In this document: positions 27,253 to 36,821 of the stretch, in pieces
How positions within the stretch are numbered: position 1 is the stretch's first letter
Layout: the number at the start of each line of letters is the position of its first letter
Source: an uncultured Alphaproteobacteria bacterium
Lineage (GTDB): Bacteria; Pseudomonadota; Alphaproteobacteria; Puniceispirillales; UBA1172
Assembly: GCA_958431225.1 (NCBI GenBank)
Contig: OY288107.1
Location: 957,501-1,021,500, forward strand
Length of the DNA: 64,000 nucleotides
Reading direction: 5' to 3'
Made by a program: the position numbers and the translations under genes
Notes under the pieces: generated by a model
The model's database searches: none
Told to the model about the DNA's origin: nothing
Seen by the model: the letters and a program-made list of their open reading frames with translations, nothing else

Positions 27253-28242
27253 ATGATGACGCGCCAAGACCAAGTGGTGATTCTGACCCGCAAACTGCCC
27301 GATAGTGTGGAAACGCGCATGCGTGAGCTGTTTGATGCCGAACTCAATGCGGATGACACCCCCCTCAGCCAAGCACAATTAGGCGATGCCATGGCACGGG
27401 GGCATGTGTTGGTGCCGACAGTGACCGACCGTATTGATGCCGAGGTCATCGCGGCGGCAGGGCCGCGCCTGAAATTGATCGCGTCCTTTGGCACCGGCGT
27501 TGATCATATTGCGCTTGATGCGGCGCGGGCGGCGGGGATTCTGGTCACCAATACCCCCGGGGTGCTTACCGAAGATACTGCCGATGTGGTCATGTCGTTG
27601 ATTCTTTCGGTGCCGCGCCGTCTTGCCGAAGGCGATGCGTTGGTGCGTAGCGGTAAATGGGGGGGCTGGGCGCCCACGGGGATGCTCGGGCATCGTATCA
27701 ATGGCAAACGGCTCGGCATTATCGGGCTTGGGCGCATCGGACAAGCGGTGGCACGGCGGGCGCGGGGCTTTGGTATGTCCATCCATTACCATAATCGCCA
27801 CGCCGTCCATCCAGAAATTGAAGCCGAGTTGGAAGCGACCTATTGGCAAGATTTGGAGCAGATGTTGGCGCGTATGGATATTATTTCTATCAACTGCCCC
27901 TATACCGCGGAAACGCATCATCTATTGTCGCGGGCGCGCTTGGAAAAAATGCCCCGCCATGCCTATCTGGTCAATGCGGCGCGGGGGGAAATTGTTGATG
28001 AAAGCGCGCTGATAGAGTTATTGGGCGATGGACGCCTCGCCGGGGCGGGGCTGGATGTTTATGAAGATGAGCCGCAAATCCCGAAAAAATTATTGGCGAT
28101 GCGTAATGTGGTGTTGTTGCCGCATATTGGCTCGGCGACGATTGAAGGGCGGCTCAGTATGGGCGATAAAGTCATCATCAATATCAAAACATTTTTGGAT
28201 GGGCATTCGCCCCCGGACCGCGTGATTGATGGTCGGGTCTAG
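27253..28242 (+). CDS. D-2-hydroxyacid dehydrogenase (glyoxylate/hydroxypyruvate reductase type)
   Basis: 329 residues. Rossmann motif LGIIGLGRIGQAVARRARGFGM near 157-178; catalytic Arg in NAARGEIVDESAL, Glu in DVYEDEPQ, His in LLPHIGSAT. Probably reduces glyoxylate or hydroxypyruvate with NAD(P)H. GGAG precedes the ATG at 27253; a second ATG follows immediately. The stop overlaps the convergent ThiF-family gene by 4 bases. Confidence 0.92.
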   Translation: MMTRQDQVVILTRKLPDSVETRMRELFDAELNADDTPLSQAQLGDAMARGHVLVPTVTDRIDAEVIAAAGPRLKLIASFGTGVDHIALDAARAAGILVTNTPGVLTEDTADVVMSLILSVPRRLAEGDALVRSGKWGGWAPTGMLGHRINGKRLGIIGLGRIGQAVARRARGFGMSIHYHNRHAVHPEIEAELEATYWQDLEQMLARMDIISINCPYTAETHHLLSRARLEKMPRHAYLVNAARGEIVDESALIELLGDGRLAGAGLDVYEDEPQIPKKLLAMRNVVLLPHIGSATIEGRLSMGDKVIINIKTFLDGHSPPDRVIDGRV

Positions 28243-29021
28243 ATACCGATGCCACAAACGGCGCAGGTGCGGTTTTTGTTGATGCGAATCACCCGCATAA
28301 AATTATCCGTGCCGTCATAGAGTAGCAATTTGCTGGTTAGGTTTTCCCCGAAAGGTGTTGCGGGGAGGAGGCATTGTTTTAATATTTCTAGCGCCATGGC
28401 GGTGCCGATGATGCCGGTAATCGCCCCCAAAATGCCGGTCTCGGAACAGCGGGGGAGTTGGCTGGTGGCGGTGAGGTCCGGGAATAGGCAGGCGAAACAG
28501 GGGGCATCGGCATCTAGCCCGGAACGGAACGTGGCGATTTGTCCTTCAAGGCGGCTGGCGCCGCCGAATACCATTACTTTGCCATTTTTGTGGCAGAGGC
28601 GATTGATGAGGTCGCGCATTTCGGGGCGGTCGCTGGCATCGGCAATGATGGTGTTTTTTTTGATTAGGCTTGGGGCGTTTTTTTCATTCAACCAAGCATC
28701 AATGGCGTTTATGCTGATTCGCGGATTTAATTTCTGTGCCATGGCGGCGGCGGTGCTGGCTTTGGGCTTGCCGCTATCGCCATCACTAAAACAAATTTGG
28801 CGGTTGAGGTTGCTCGGCTCAATCTGGTCGCCGTCAATGATGGTGATGTCGCCTAGTCCTGCCGCCGCTAGATAGAGTAGAAGCGGCGCGCCTAGCCCGC
28901 CGGCACCGACAATCAGCAGTTTGGATTTTAGGATTTTCTGTTGCCCAGCCTCATCCATGCCCTTGAGAATCAGTTGGCGGGCGTAGCGGTTGAGGTCGGC
29001 ATCATCTAGGTCATCACTCAT
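28239..29021 (-). CDS. HesA/MoeB/ThiF family adenylyltransferase
   Basis: 260 residues. ATP-binding [20 protein letters not shown] near 37-56, [26 protein letters not shown], and two zinc Cys pairs (CFAC and CAVC). Members adenylate the C-terminus of a small sulphur-carrier protein (MoaD or ThiS) for molybdopterin or thiamine synthesis. A Cys in RCSETG may be the active-site Cys. No MoaD/ThiS gene is adjacent, so the partner is open. Start overlaps the dut stop by 4 bases. Confidence 0.9.
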   Translation of the reverse strand: MSDDLDDADLNRYARQLILKGMDEAGQQKILKSKLLIVGAGGLGAPLLLYLAAAGLGDITIIDGDQIEPSNLNRQICFSDGDSGKPKASTAAAMAQKLNPRISINAIDAWLNEKNAPSLIKKNTIIADASDRPEMRDLINRLCHKNGKVMVFGGASRLEGQIATFRSGLDADAPCFACLFPDLTATSQLPRCSETGILGAITGIIGTAMALEILKQCLLPATPFGENLTSKLLLYDGTDNFMRVIRINKNRTCAVCGIGI

Positions 29022-29470
29022 GTCATCCCCGTTGAGCCAAAGCCGCCCTGCCCGCGCGTGGTGTCGTCAAACTCGTGGGTGATTTCTACCGGCATTTGTG
29101 TAATGGGGGCGATGACTAATTGCGCGATGCGGTCGCCTCTTTGGATGGTGAAGGGCGCATCGCCCACGCCGCCTAAATGGATGAGCAAAATCATCACCTC
29201 GCCGCGATAATCGGCATCAATCGTCCCCGGGGCATTGGCGAGGGTGATGCCGTGCTTATGCGCTAGCCCCGAACGCGGGCGGATTTGTCCCTCATAGCCT
29301 TCGGGAATCGCCAGCATTAACCCCGAGGGAATCGCTATGCGCGCGGCGGGATTGAGGATGATGTCCTCGCTAATCGCCGCGCGTAAATCTAATCCGGCGG
29401 CGGCGGCGGATTGATAGGCGGGAAGCGCCAAACCTTGATAATGGGGGAGGGGGTGTATTTTTAGGTGCAT
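29018..29470 (-). CDS. dut: dUTP diphosphatase
   Basis: Hydrolyses dUTP to dUMP, keeping uracil out of DNA. 150 residues, trimeric type, with [39 protein letters not shown] and C-terminal [10 protein letters not shown], i.e. all five family motifs. Start overlaps the coaBC stop by 10 bases. In the coaBC-dut-thiF operon. Confidence 0.97.
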   Translation of the reverse strand: MHLKIHPLPHYQGLALPAYQSAAAAGLDLRAAISEDIILNPAARIAIPSGLMLAIPEGYEGQIRPRSGLAHKHGITLANAPGTIDADYRGEVMILLIHLGGVGDAPFTIQRGDRIAQLVIAPITQMPVEITHEFDDTTRGQGGFGSTGMT

Positions 29471-30882
29471 AGTTCCTCAATAATGCGGGTGGTCAGTTTC
29501 TCTGCAACTTCCATCTTACTCGCCTCCGCCCAATCTTCAAGCCCCTTTGCTGTTATGAAATGCACCTTATTATAGTCACTGCCGAACACCGGGGCATCTT
29601 TGTCGCCTACGGCATTTGCCAAAATCCAATCAGCGCCTTTTCTTGTGCGTTTTTCTTTTGCGTATTCTAATAGATTTTCGGTTTCGGCGGCGAAGCCTAT
29701 CACTAATCGCGGGCGCATTTTATGTTGGGCTATGCTGGCTAGGATGTCGGGGTTGGTTTTTAATTTTAAGGTTGGGGCGGTGGGGCTTACGCCTCTTTTT
29801 ATTTTTTTATTTTTTGTTTTTTTTGATTCGGCGATGGCGAAATCGCCTACTGCCGCTGCGCAGATGGCTATGTCTGCTGGTAGGGCGGCTAGGGCGGCTA
29901 GGTGCATGTCTTTGGCGGTTTCTACGGCGACTAGGCTGACACCGTGGGGGGGGGGTTCATTTACGGGACCGGAGATTAGCGTGACGCTTGCGCCGGCGCG
30001 GGCTAGGGCGCGGGCGATGGCGTGTCCCTGTTTGCCCGATGAGCGATTGGCGATATAGCGCACCGCATCAATCGGCTCGTGCGTGGGACCGGAGGTGATG
30101 AGGGCTTTGATGCCACCCAATCGCCCCTTGCCCGGCAATAATTTTTCGGTGGCGGCGGTGATTGTTTCTAGTTCGGCCAAACGTCCCTCCCCTTCCTCGC
30201 CACACGCCATTGCGCCGCTTTCGGGGAGGGCGAAGACTATCCCGCGTTGATATAATTGGCGGTAATTGGCTTGGGTGGCGGGGTGCGCCCACATGAACGG
30301 ATTCATCGCCGGTGCCATGAGGATGGGTGCCGCCGTGGCTAATAAGATAGTGCTGGCTAAATCATCGGCAAAGCCTTGGGCGGTGCGCGCCATGAAATTG
30401 GCGGTCGCCGGGGCAACCACCACCGCATCAACCATGCGGGCTAGGCGAATATGCCCCATTTCGGCTTCATCGGTGAGCGAGAATAAATCGCTATAGACGG
30501 CATTGCCGCTTAAGGCGGCGGCGGCGAGGGGGCGGATGAATTCTTGCGCCCCCGCCGTCATGACCACCCGCACCCCCCAACCCCGCCCGCGATAGAGCCG
30601 AATCAACTCAAGCGATTTATACGCAGCAATGCCGCCGCTGATGATGAGCAAAATACTGGCACTAGTGGCACCGATGCCGGTGCGGGCATTAACGCCGAAA
30701 CCGATGAGCGTTTCGGGGTCGTCTATGCCTTTGGCTTGTAGGGCTTGTAATAGGCGTGGCTGTTTGGATTTGGGGAAGTGTCCGCGTTTGCGGTAATTGC
30801 TGATGGCACTTGCCCCGACCCCGAGGAGCGTCTGCACCTCTGCCGAACCGCCTAAAATTTTAATAATCGCATCTACATTCAT
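29461..30882 (-). CDS. coaBC: CoaBC with N-terminal helix-turn-helix domain
   Basis: Bifunctional phosphopantothenate-cysteine ligase / phosphopantothenoylcysteine decarboxylase of coenzyme A synthesis. 473 residues against about 400 for the family. Coa[20 protein letters not shown] near 77, [19 protein letters not shown]. Coa[33 protein letters not shown]. The extra first ~73 residues ([40 protein letters not shown]) have a Cro/YdaS-type helix-turn-helix pattern. There is no Met at the flavoprotein domain boundary, so this is one chain. + strand is strongly G+T-rich at 29740-30000, with a Lys-rich linker [11 protein letters not shown]. Confidence 0.93.
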   Translation of the reverse strand: MNVDAIIKILGGSAEVQTLLGVGASAISNYRKRGHFPKSKQPRLLQALQAKGIDDPETLIGFGVNARTGIGATSASILLIISGGIAAYKSLELIRLYRGRGWGVRVVMTAGAQEFIRPLAAAALSGNAVYSDLFSLTDEAEMGHIRLARMVDAVVVAPATANFMARTAQGFADDLASTILLATAAPILMAPAMNPFMWAHPATQANYRQLYQRGIVFALPESGAMACGEEGEGRLAELETITAATEKLLPGKGRLGGIKALITSGPTHEPIDAVRYIANRSSGKQGHAIARALARAGASVTLISGPVNEPPPHGVSLVAVETAKDMHLAALAALPADIAICAAAVGDFAIAESKKTKNKKIKRGVSPTAPTLKLKTNPDILASIAQHKMRPRLVIGFAAETENLLEYAKEKRTRKGADWILANAVGDKDAPVFGSDYNKVHFITAKGLEDWAEASKMEVAEKLTTRIIEELCT

Positions 30883-30968
30883 GGGGATTTTTCCTTTTTC
30901 ACAAATTTATTAAAAAATATCACAGATTTCACAAAATGGCAATCTCGATTGGCAATCTGGATTGCCAA

Positions 30969-32324
30969 TTAGGCGGCGCCTTGGTGCTGAGTGTCTAGAT
31001 TTTGCACTAATTTTATTAATGTTGCATCGGCTTGGTCGTCTAGTTCCAATAAAAGCGGTAGCAGTGGCGATAAAGTGCCTAGATGGCGGTGCATGGCGGT
31101 GGCAAAATACTCTAGGGGGTCGCTGTTGGGGGCGATATCTGCCAAGATTCCTAATAATGTGAATAGGGTTTTATGCACTAGGGGCCATGTTGGGGTTAGG
31201 TGTAGATTGTAGGTCTCTAATATGTTTAGCACGGCGTTTAGGCGTTTTTTTAGTGTTTTTTCGTTTAGGGCGTTTTTTAGGGCTTTTATTAATTTTGCTT
31301 CATCCTTTGGGGCTAGGTTTTTTGGCAACACCCCGCCTTGGCGGTGGAGGTGCATGAGGGCGGTGGCATTGCCGCTGTGAATTGCTGTGAAAACTTTTAG
31401 GATTTGGCGGCGGCTTGGGGCGTCTAATGTTCCCATAATGCCGAAATCAAATAGAATGATGCGCCCCGCATTATCCACGCGCATATTGCCCGGATGCGGA
31501 TCGGCGTGGAAAAAGCCACTAATAAAAAAATCGGTGAAAAATAGGTCGGCTAGGCGTTGGGCTAGTTGCGAATCACCTGTTTCGGTAAGATGCGTCCCAG
31601 TAAGATGCGTCATGGTGAGGATGTTTTCGTTGCTCGCTTGCCAGATAATTTTTGGGATTTTTAGGTTTTTTTGATTGGCGGTGTCGCTATAGCGTTGGTT
31701 ATTTTCGGCTTCAATGCGTAGGTCGCTTTCGCGTTTGATGAGCCAGTTTAATTCATCAAAAACCCCCTCAAGTCTGAGATGCGCCAAAGCGGGAAAACAT
31801 GTTTTGGCACATTGATAGCCCCAGCGCATTGCCTCAATATTCACCCGCCCCGCCGCGCGGGTTCCCGGGCGCAGATATTTGACGACTAAATCTTGCCCGG
31901 CTTTATCGTGGGCGCGATAGACGACTGCCATGGAACCGCTGGCTAGGGCTTGCGGGGTTAGGTATATGCGATGGGGGAGGTTTTTGCACATGCGCGCCAA
32001 TTGGCGGAATTGGCGCGGGGTTAGAGGCGGTAGCCCTTCATAGAGGCACGCTAGGCGTTGGCTTAAATCTGTGCCGATAATATCCGGGTGGCTGGCTAGG
32101 AGCTGTCCCAATTTGACGAACGCTGGACCCAAGCGCCATAATTTTTGTGCCAAATTTTGCCAGATCGTATGACGGCGATAACTAAAAAACCAATCCCCCC
32201 ATAGATAGGCGCGCCGTTTCAATCCTGCTTGTTTCGGTGCGATATAACCCAACAAGCCTAGACGCAATAAAAGCCATGTCGCGCCTAGCATTAAAAAAAT
32301 TCGCCGCATTATGATGTGTGGCAT
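30969..32324 (-). CDS. ubiB: UbiB/ABC1 family kinase-like protein
   Basis: Accessory protein of ubiquinone synthesis with atypical protein-kinase-like fold. 451 residues from the ATG at 32324, which overlaps the ubiE stop by one base; homology begins there and a longer frame overlaps ubiE. Signature KxGQ as FVKLGQLLASHPD, the A-rich loop LASGSMAVVYRA, VVKYLRPGTR, FHADPHPGN and LFDFGIMG. No C-terminal membrane helices are obvious. The last 100 residues are Lys/Asn-rich, matching G+T-rich + strand. Confidence 0.93.
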   Translation of the reverse strand: MPHIIMRRIFLMLGATWLLLRLGLLGYIAPKQAGLKRRAYLWGDWFFSYRRHTIWQNLAQKLWRLGPAFVKLGQLLASHPDIIGTDLSQRLACLYEGLPPLTPRQFRQLARMCKNLPHRIYLTPQALASGSMAVVYRAHDKAGQDLVVKYLRPGTRAAGRVNIEAMRWGYQCAKTCFPALAHLRLEGVFDELNWLIKRESDLRIEAENNQRYSDTANQKNLKIPKIIWQASNENILTMTHLTGTHLTETGDSQLAQRLADLFFTDFFISGFFHADPHPGNMRVDNAGRIILFDFGIMGTLDAPSRRQILKVFTAIHSGNATALMHLHRQGGVLPKNLAPKDEAKLIKALKNALNEKTLKKRLNAVLNILETYNLHLTPTWPLVHKTLFTLLGILADIAPNSDPLEYFATAMHRHLGTLSPLLPLLLELDDQADATLIKLVQNLDTQHQGAA

Positions 32325-33061
32325 CAAGATGTCTTCCAGCCGCAATGGATGGCGGCGATGCCGCCGCTTAAATCGCGGTGGCGTATGCGGGCAAAACCTG
32401 CTTCGCCTAGCATGGTGGCGAGGGTTTCTTGGTCGGGAAATTGTTTGATTGATTCGACCAAATAGCGATATGCCGCGGCGTCTTGGGCGATGAGCGCGCC
32501 CATGCCCGGGAGGAGTTGCGACCATAACCCGTAAAGCGCGCTGATGGGGCGGCGGCGCGGATGGCTGAATTCTAGGCAGAAAAAACGCCCGGATGGTTTT
32601 AACACGCGGTAGATTTCGCTGAGGGCGTGTTGGCGCTGCGGCACATTGCGTAAGCCAAACGCGATGCTGATGATATCGGTGCTGTTGGCGGCGAAGGGGA
32701 GCTGGCTGGCATCCCCGGCGACCCAATGTAGCAACCTGTTGGACGATTTATTGGCAAATTGGTGATTCGCTGGGCGATTTCTGCCCGCTTGCATCATGGC
32801 GGGGTTGATGTCGCAAATGGTTGCCGCCCCGCCCCCACGTTTCAAAAATCGTGTGGCGATATCGCCGGTGCCTCCGGCTAGGTCAATCAGATTTTGCCCC
32901 TGTTGTGGGGCGATGAGATTGATGAGGCAGTCCTTCCATAAGCGGTGGATGCCGAGGCTCATGGCATCGTTCATGCGGTCATACGATGTTGCGACCGAAT
33001 CAAACACTTCATTGACGTAGTGCTGTTTTTCTTGAATAGTTTTGGTGTCAAAATCGCTCAT
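32324..33061 (-). CDS. ubiE: Demethylmenaquinone / ubiquinone C-methyltransferase
   Basis: SAM-dependent C-methylation in ubiquinone synthesis. 245 residues from the ATG at 33061 (MSDFDTKTIQ); an upstream extension lies in the mutM promoter region and has no homology. SAM motif DLAGGTGDIATRFLKRG, later FGLRNV and FCLEFSHP. UbiE signature YDRMNDAMSLGIHRLWK is present. Divergent from mutM with 43 bases between starts. Confidence 0.96.
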   Translation of the reverse strand: MSDFDTKTIQEKQHYVNEVFDSVATSYDRMNDAMSLGIHRLWKDCLINLIAPQQGQNLIDLAGGTGDIATRFLKRGGGAATICDINPAMMQAGRNRPANHQFANKSSNRLLHWVAGDASQLPFAANSTDIISIAFGLRNVPQRQHALSEIYRVLKPSGRFFCLEFSHPRRRPISALYGLWSQLLPGMGALIAQDAAAYRYLVESIKQFPDQETLATMLGEAGFARIRHRDLSGGIAAIHCGWKTS

Positions 33062-33104
33062 AATCGCCGAGCATATAGCAATCGTGCCACGATAGGAAAT
33101 CAAA

Positions 33105-33965
33105 ATGCCCGAATTACCCGAAGTTGAAACCGTGCGTATGGCGCTTGATGATGCACTGCTTGGGGGGCGGATTTGTGCGGTGGCACAATCAGCGAAGCCC
33201 ATGCGCTGGGCGATTCCCAAAAATCTAAAATCGCGGATTTTGGGCGGGCGCATTGAGGCGGTGCGGCGGCGTGCTAAATATCTCCTGCTTGACGTGGCGG
33301 GGGCGCATAATGCGAATCACGATTTATGTTTGCTGTTGCATTTGGGCATGTCGGGGTCGGTGCGGATTTACCCGCCATCGGTGCCAAAACCTAAACGCCA
33401 AAAGCACGACCATTTGATGCTGACGGCGGAAATTGATGGTGGTGCGGTGTCTATGGTGCTCAATGACCCGCGGCGGTTTGGTGGGGTGGTGCTGATGGAA
33501 AAGGGGGCGGCGCAAGGGGCGCATCCCCTATTGTGCAATTTGGGCTGTGAGCCTTTGGGCAATGCTTGGAATGGGGCGGTGTTGTTGGCGGGGCTGGCTT
33601 CGCGCAAAGGGGCGATTAAGCCGGCTTTGTTGGATCAGAATCTGGTGGCAGGGATTGGCAATATCTATGCGTCCGAAGCACTTTTTGCGGCGGGGATTGC
33701 CCCGGAAACCCGCGCCCAGAACATTACGGCACCACAAGCCGAACGTCTAGCCCGTGCGGTGCGGGATGTGCTTACCCGTGCTATCGCCGCCGGCGGCACT
33801 AGTATCAAAAATCATATTCAACCCGGGGGCGAAATCGGTTATTTTGCCCAAACATTAAATGTCTATGGGCGGGCGCACGAGGCTTGCTATCGCTGTGGTG
33901 ATTCTATAAAAATGCTTAGGCAAAGCGGGCGGTCGAGTTTTTACTGCCCCCAATGCCAGAAATGA
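33105..33965 (+). CDS. mutM: Formamidopyrimidine-DNA glycosylase
   Basis: Removes oxidised purines (8-oxoguanine) from DNA and nicks the AP site. 286 residues beginning MPELPEVETVR with catalytic Pro2 and Glu3, conserved Lys in RRAKYLLLD, and a C-terminal zinc finger CYRCGDSIKM...CPQCQK. A full-length, apparently intact enzyme. Confidence 0.97.
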   Translation: MPELPEVETVRMALDDALLGGRICAVAQSAKPMRWAIPKNLKSRILGGRIEAVRRRAKYLLLDVAGAHNANHDLCLLLHLGMSGSVRIYPPSVPKPKRQKHDHLMLTAEIDGGAVSMVLNDPRRFGGVVLMEKGAAQGAHPLLCNLGCEPLGNAWNGAVLLAGLASRKGAIKPALLDQNLVAGIGNIYASEALFAAGIAPETRAQNITAPQAERLARAVRDVLTRAIAAGGTSIKNHIQPGGEIGYFAQTLNVYGRAHEACYRCGDSIKMLRQSGRSSFYCPQCQK

Positions 33966-33986
33966 TGCCAGAAATGAGAGAATGAT

Positions 33987-34337
33987 ATGATTCGGGTGAT
34001 TTTATATATTGTGCTGTGGCTGGGCGTGGTGCCGTTGGCGCACGCCGAGACTTTGCAACAAAAATGGATTGGCGATGTGCCGATTATGGCGGGGCTTGAT
34101 GTGGAAACCGGGCTTGGTTTTGCCTTTGATAGTGCCGATGGGCGTATTGTTATGATCTATACAAGCGGTGATGTGGCACCTGCCAAAGTGGATGCGTATT
34201 ATGCGCAAGCCTTGCCCCCCCTTGGCTGGGAGGCGGTAGATGCCCGCATTTGGCGGCGGGGTGCCGAACGTTTGACGATTACGCAGGTGAAAACCGCCCC
34301 ATTGACGCTTTGGAAAATTGCCATTACGCCCTATTGA
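33987..34337 (+). CDS. Small periplasmic protein of unknown function
   Basis: 116 residues with a signal peptide cut after AHA (VILYIVLWLGVVPLAHA). The mature part, including DVPIMAGL, DSADGRIV and VDAYYAQALPPLGWEAV, resembles small conserved alphaproteobacterial proteins whose YY..LP.LGW motif recurs in periplasmic or lipoprotein domains. Position between mutM and rpsT. No function can be assigned. Confidence 0.7.
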   Translation: MIRVILYIVLWLGVVPLAHAETLQQKWIGDVPIMAGLDVETGLGFAFDSADGRIVMIYTSGDVAPAKVDAYYAQALPPLGWEAVDARIWRRGAERLTITQVKTAPLTLWKIAITPY

Positions 34338-34427
34338 TGACACTAGTGTCTGGTATTGGGGCTTGACATTGGCGCGGGTTTCGGGCATTTAGGCTGGCGA
34401 ATCAACCGAAATAAGGATTGGCACATT

Positions 34428-34694
34428 ATGGCTAACCATAAATCAGCGAAAAAACGCATCCGCCGCAATAGCAAATTTGAGGCGATTAACCGCGACCGCC
34501 GGAGCCGCATCCGCAGCTTTATCAAAAAGGTTGAGGCGGCGATTGCTAGCGGTGATGCGCAACTGGCACGTGCGGCATTGAAAGATGCCCAACCCGAAAT
34601 GCATCGCGGGGTGCGCCGGGGTATTTTTCATAAAAATACCATCGCCCGCAAATTGTCGCGGCTATCGGCGCGGATTAAGTCCCTCGCGGCTTAA
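34428..34694 (+). CDS. rpsT: 30S ribosomal protein S20
   Basis: 88 residues, [14 protein letters not shown] start, [25 protein letters not shown] end; binds 16S rRNA. The start is fixed by homology at 34428 with AAGGA 12 bases before. It precedes dnaA, a common order in alphaproteobacteria. Confidence 0.97.
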   Translation: MANHKSAKKRIRRNSKFEAINRDRRSRIRSFIKKVEAAIASGDAQLARAALKDAQPEMHRGVRRGIFHKNTIARKLSRLSARIKSLAA

Positions 34695-34728
34695 GTAAAA
34701 TTTTTTCTTTTTGGCAGAAACCGCCCCC

Positions 34729-34919
34729 GAATCATTTGCTGATTCGGAGATAGGGGTAAGTGTGCCTGATTCGCAAAAATTGTTTTGGTATTTTTGCGGC
34801 ATTGGTGTCTGCTTAAGCACTTTCTTATTTTTAGCGATTCGGATGTTGATTCTGCGTGATTTTTTTGTTTTTCGTGGTGGCTGGTGGTGATGGATGGGGT
34901 CATCGGGCAGGGGCGAATC
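34729..34919. promoter_or_regulatory. GANTC cluster upstream of dnaA
   Basis: Six GANTC sites at 34729, 34741, 34768, 34836, 34848 and 34915 in 190 bases, where about one is expected by chance. GANTC is the CcrM methylation site of alphaproteobacteria. The rest of the 465-base rpsT-dnaA interval shows T-rich tracts but no canonical DnaA box (TTATCCACA), so no oriC is claimed. Confidence 0.5.
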
Positions 34920-35159
34920 AGCGCGCGCGCGAAAATTTTTTTTCATTTTTTTTCGGGGGGGATTTGGGGTGTAATTCCTTGATAATTTTGATGCAATTTT
35001 TTTGAAAAAAATGCTTGACGCGTCATTGCTGGGGGGTGCGCAAGAAATTGTCTTGATGCTTGCTTGAAGTTCTGGAAAGATGATTTTAGAAAGATAATTT
35101 TGTTGGGCAGATATTCCTGCCGCACTTAACGCAAAAACATTTGGGAGGGGGCTAACATT

Positions 35160-36698
35160 ATGACGATTTCAGACGGTGAGACACCTCCTGCTACAAAACC
35201 ATCTTCAAAAGAATCAGTGGGCAAAGAATCACTCGGCAACGAATCAGTGGGCAAAGAATCAGTGGGCAACGAATCAGCACCTAGCGATTCGGGTGCTGCT
35301 TGGGGGCGGGTGCAGGAACGCATGCGCCTTGACCTTGGGGATAATGTTTGGCGCAACTGGATTAAAGGGCTGGTGCTTGGGGGGATTGATGATGGGGCGG
35401 TGGTTTTGCATTCCGCTTCAAGCCTCGTTGCCTCGCGCGTCAATAGCCAATATGCCGACCGCCTCCGCATCCATTGGCAAGCCGAAAATACTGGTATTAC
35501 GCATGTAAGAATTGAACATCGCCCCGAAGTGCCGATGATGCCCGAACGTCCTACTCTAGGACACTCTATAGGACACTCTAAAGGTGTGGGGGGTGCCTAT
35601 GGGGGCAATGGGTATGATGCCGCGCATCTTGCTGATTCGTTGCCCCCACACCCTGTGGGGGATAGTGGCGATGAGCTTGGCGGGGTTTTGGACCCGCGTA
35701 TGACTTTTGAGAATTTTATTGTTGGCAAGCCCAATGAGCTTGCCTATGCCGCCGCGATGCGCGCCGCTGAGAGCGATACGCCGTCATTTAATCCGCTATT
35801 TTTGCATGGGGGGGTGGGGCTTGGTAAGACGCATTTGATGCATGCGATTGCTTGGCAGATTCGCCGCCGCGACCCTAGGCGCAAAGTCGTCTATTTGTCG
35901 GCTGAAAAATTTATGTATCGCTTTATCCGCGCCCTGCGTTACCGTGATACCATGCAATTCAAAGAACAATTTCGTTCGGTGGATGTGCTGATGGTGGATG
36001 ATGTGCAATTCATTAGCGGCAAGGACAGCACCCAAGAAGAATTTTTTCATACCTTTAATGCCCTGATAGACCAAAATCATCAAATTATTCTGTCCGCCGA
36101 TAAATCGCCGACCAATTTGGATGGGATGGAAGAACGTCTGCGCTCGCGGTTGAATTGGGGGATGGTGGCAGATATTTACCCGACGACCTTTGAGCTACGC
36201 CTCGGCATTTTGCAGGCGCGCGCCGAACAAGAGGATATCACTTTGCCCCAAAAGGTGATGGAATATCTGGCGCATAAAATTACCTCAAATGTGCGCGAGC
36301 TTGAGGGCGCGCTTAATCGGCTTTCGGCGCATTCTACATTGTTTGGTGTGGCGATTACCATTGATACGGTGCATGAGTTATTGGGGGATATTCTGCGTGC
36401 GAGTTCGGTGCAGCTGTCCATTGATGCGATCCAGCGTGAGGTGGCGCGCTATTACAATATCCGCCAGAGTGAGATGCACTCAAAACGGCGGGCTCGGGGC
36501 ATTGTGCGCCCGCGTCAAGTCGCTATGTATCTCGCCAAAGACCTGACCAATCATTCGTACCCACAGATTGGCAGCCGCTTTGGTGGGCGCGACCATACCA
36601 CCGTCATGCATGCGGTGCGCAAAGTGGAAGATCTCATCGCCGAAGATAAGCAATTTGCTGATGATGTTGGGATGATTCGCTCGCTTCTTAATATTTAA
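35160..36698 (+). CDS. dnaA: Chromosomal replication initiator protein DnaA
   Basis: 512 residues. AAA+ Walker A GGVGLGKTH with Lys223, Walker B VDVLMVDDVQF, and C-terminal helix-turn-helix with GRDHTTVMHAVRKVE. The N-terminal domain I (GRVQERMRLDLGDNVWRNWI) is preceded by 45 residues of Ser/Glu/Gly-rich tandem repeats (KESVG / NESVG), an unusual extension, and domain II holds a second short repeat (LGHSIGHSKG). GGAGGGG precedes the ATG at 35160. The N-terminal repeat encodes six evenly spaced GANTC sites. Confidence 0.98.
   Translation: MTISDGETPPATKPSSKESVGKESLGNESVGKESVGNESAPSDSGAAWGRVQERMRLDLGDNVWRNWIKGLVLGGIDDGAVVLHSASSLVASRVNSQYADRLRIHWQAENTGITHVRIEHRPEVPMMPERPTLGHSIGHSKGVGGAYGGNGYDAAHLADSLPPHPVGDSGDELGGVLDPRMTFENFIVGKPNELAYAAAMRAAESDTPSFNPLFLHGGVGLGKTHLMHAIAWQIRRRDPRRKVVYLSAEKFMYRFIRALRYRDTMQFKEQFRSVDVLMVDDVQFISGKDSTQEEFFHTFNALIDQNHQIILSADKSPTNLDGMEERLRSRLNWGMVADIYPTTFELRLGILQARAEQEDITLPQKVMEYLAHKITSNVRELEGALNRLSAHSTLFGVAITIDTVHELLGDILRASSVQLSIDAIQREVARYYNIRQSEMHSKRRARGIVRPRQVAMYLAKDLTNHSYPQIGSRFGGRDHTTVMHAVRKVEDLIAEDKQFADDVGMIRSLLNI
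35211..35290. repeat. 15 bp tandem array carrying GANTC sites in dnaA
   Basis: GANTC starts at 35211, 35226, 35241, 35256, 35271 and 35286: six sites at an exact 15 bp period. The unit is GAATCAGTGGGCAAA-like, in frame, coding for five residues. The sixth is GATTC in a diverged unit, so the methylation site persists where the rest of the unit has changed. Confidence 0.85.
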
Positions 36699-36713
36699 AA
36701 AAGTGCGATATTT

Positions 36714-36742
36714 TGTTGGCTTTGCTGTTTTTATGTTATACT
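36714..36742 (+). promoter_or_regulatory. Candidate dnaN promoter
   Basis: TTGTTG (36714-36719), 17-base spacer, TATACT (36737-36742), 80 bases before the dnaN ATG in the 123-base dnaA-dnaN interval. Confidence 0.4.
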
Positions 36743-36821
36743 ATGGCATAATGATGCGCTCCTGATTTTTGGGGGGCAATAGATATGCGATTATCGGCAC
36801 GCAATATAGGAAGGATTGGGC

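Noticed and set aside
30969..32726. 134-residue N-terminal extension of UbiB
   Set aside because: Overlaps ubiE antisense to its codon pattern; UbiB homology starts at 32324.
34695..35159. rpsT-dnaA interval as oriC
   Set aside because: T-rich but without recognisable DnaA boxes, and alphaproteobacterial origins are often elsewhere.
35205..35295. CRISPR-like array
   Set aside because: The 15 bp units are continuous with no unique spacers and are translated in frame within dnaA.
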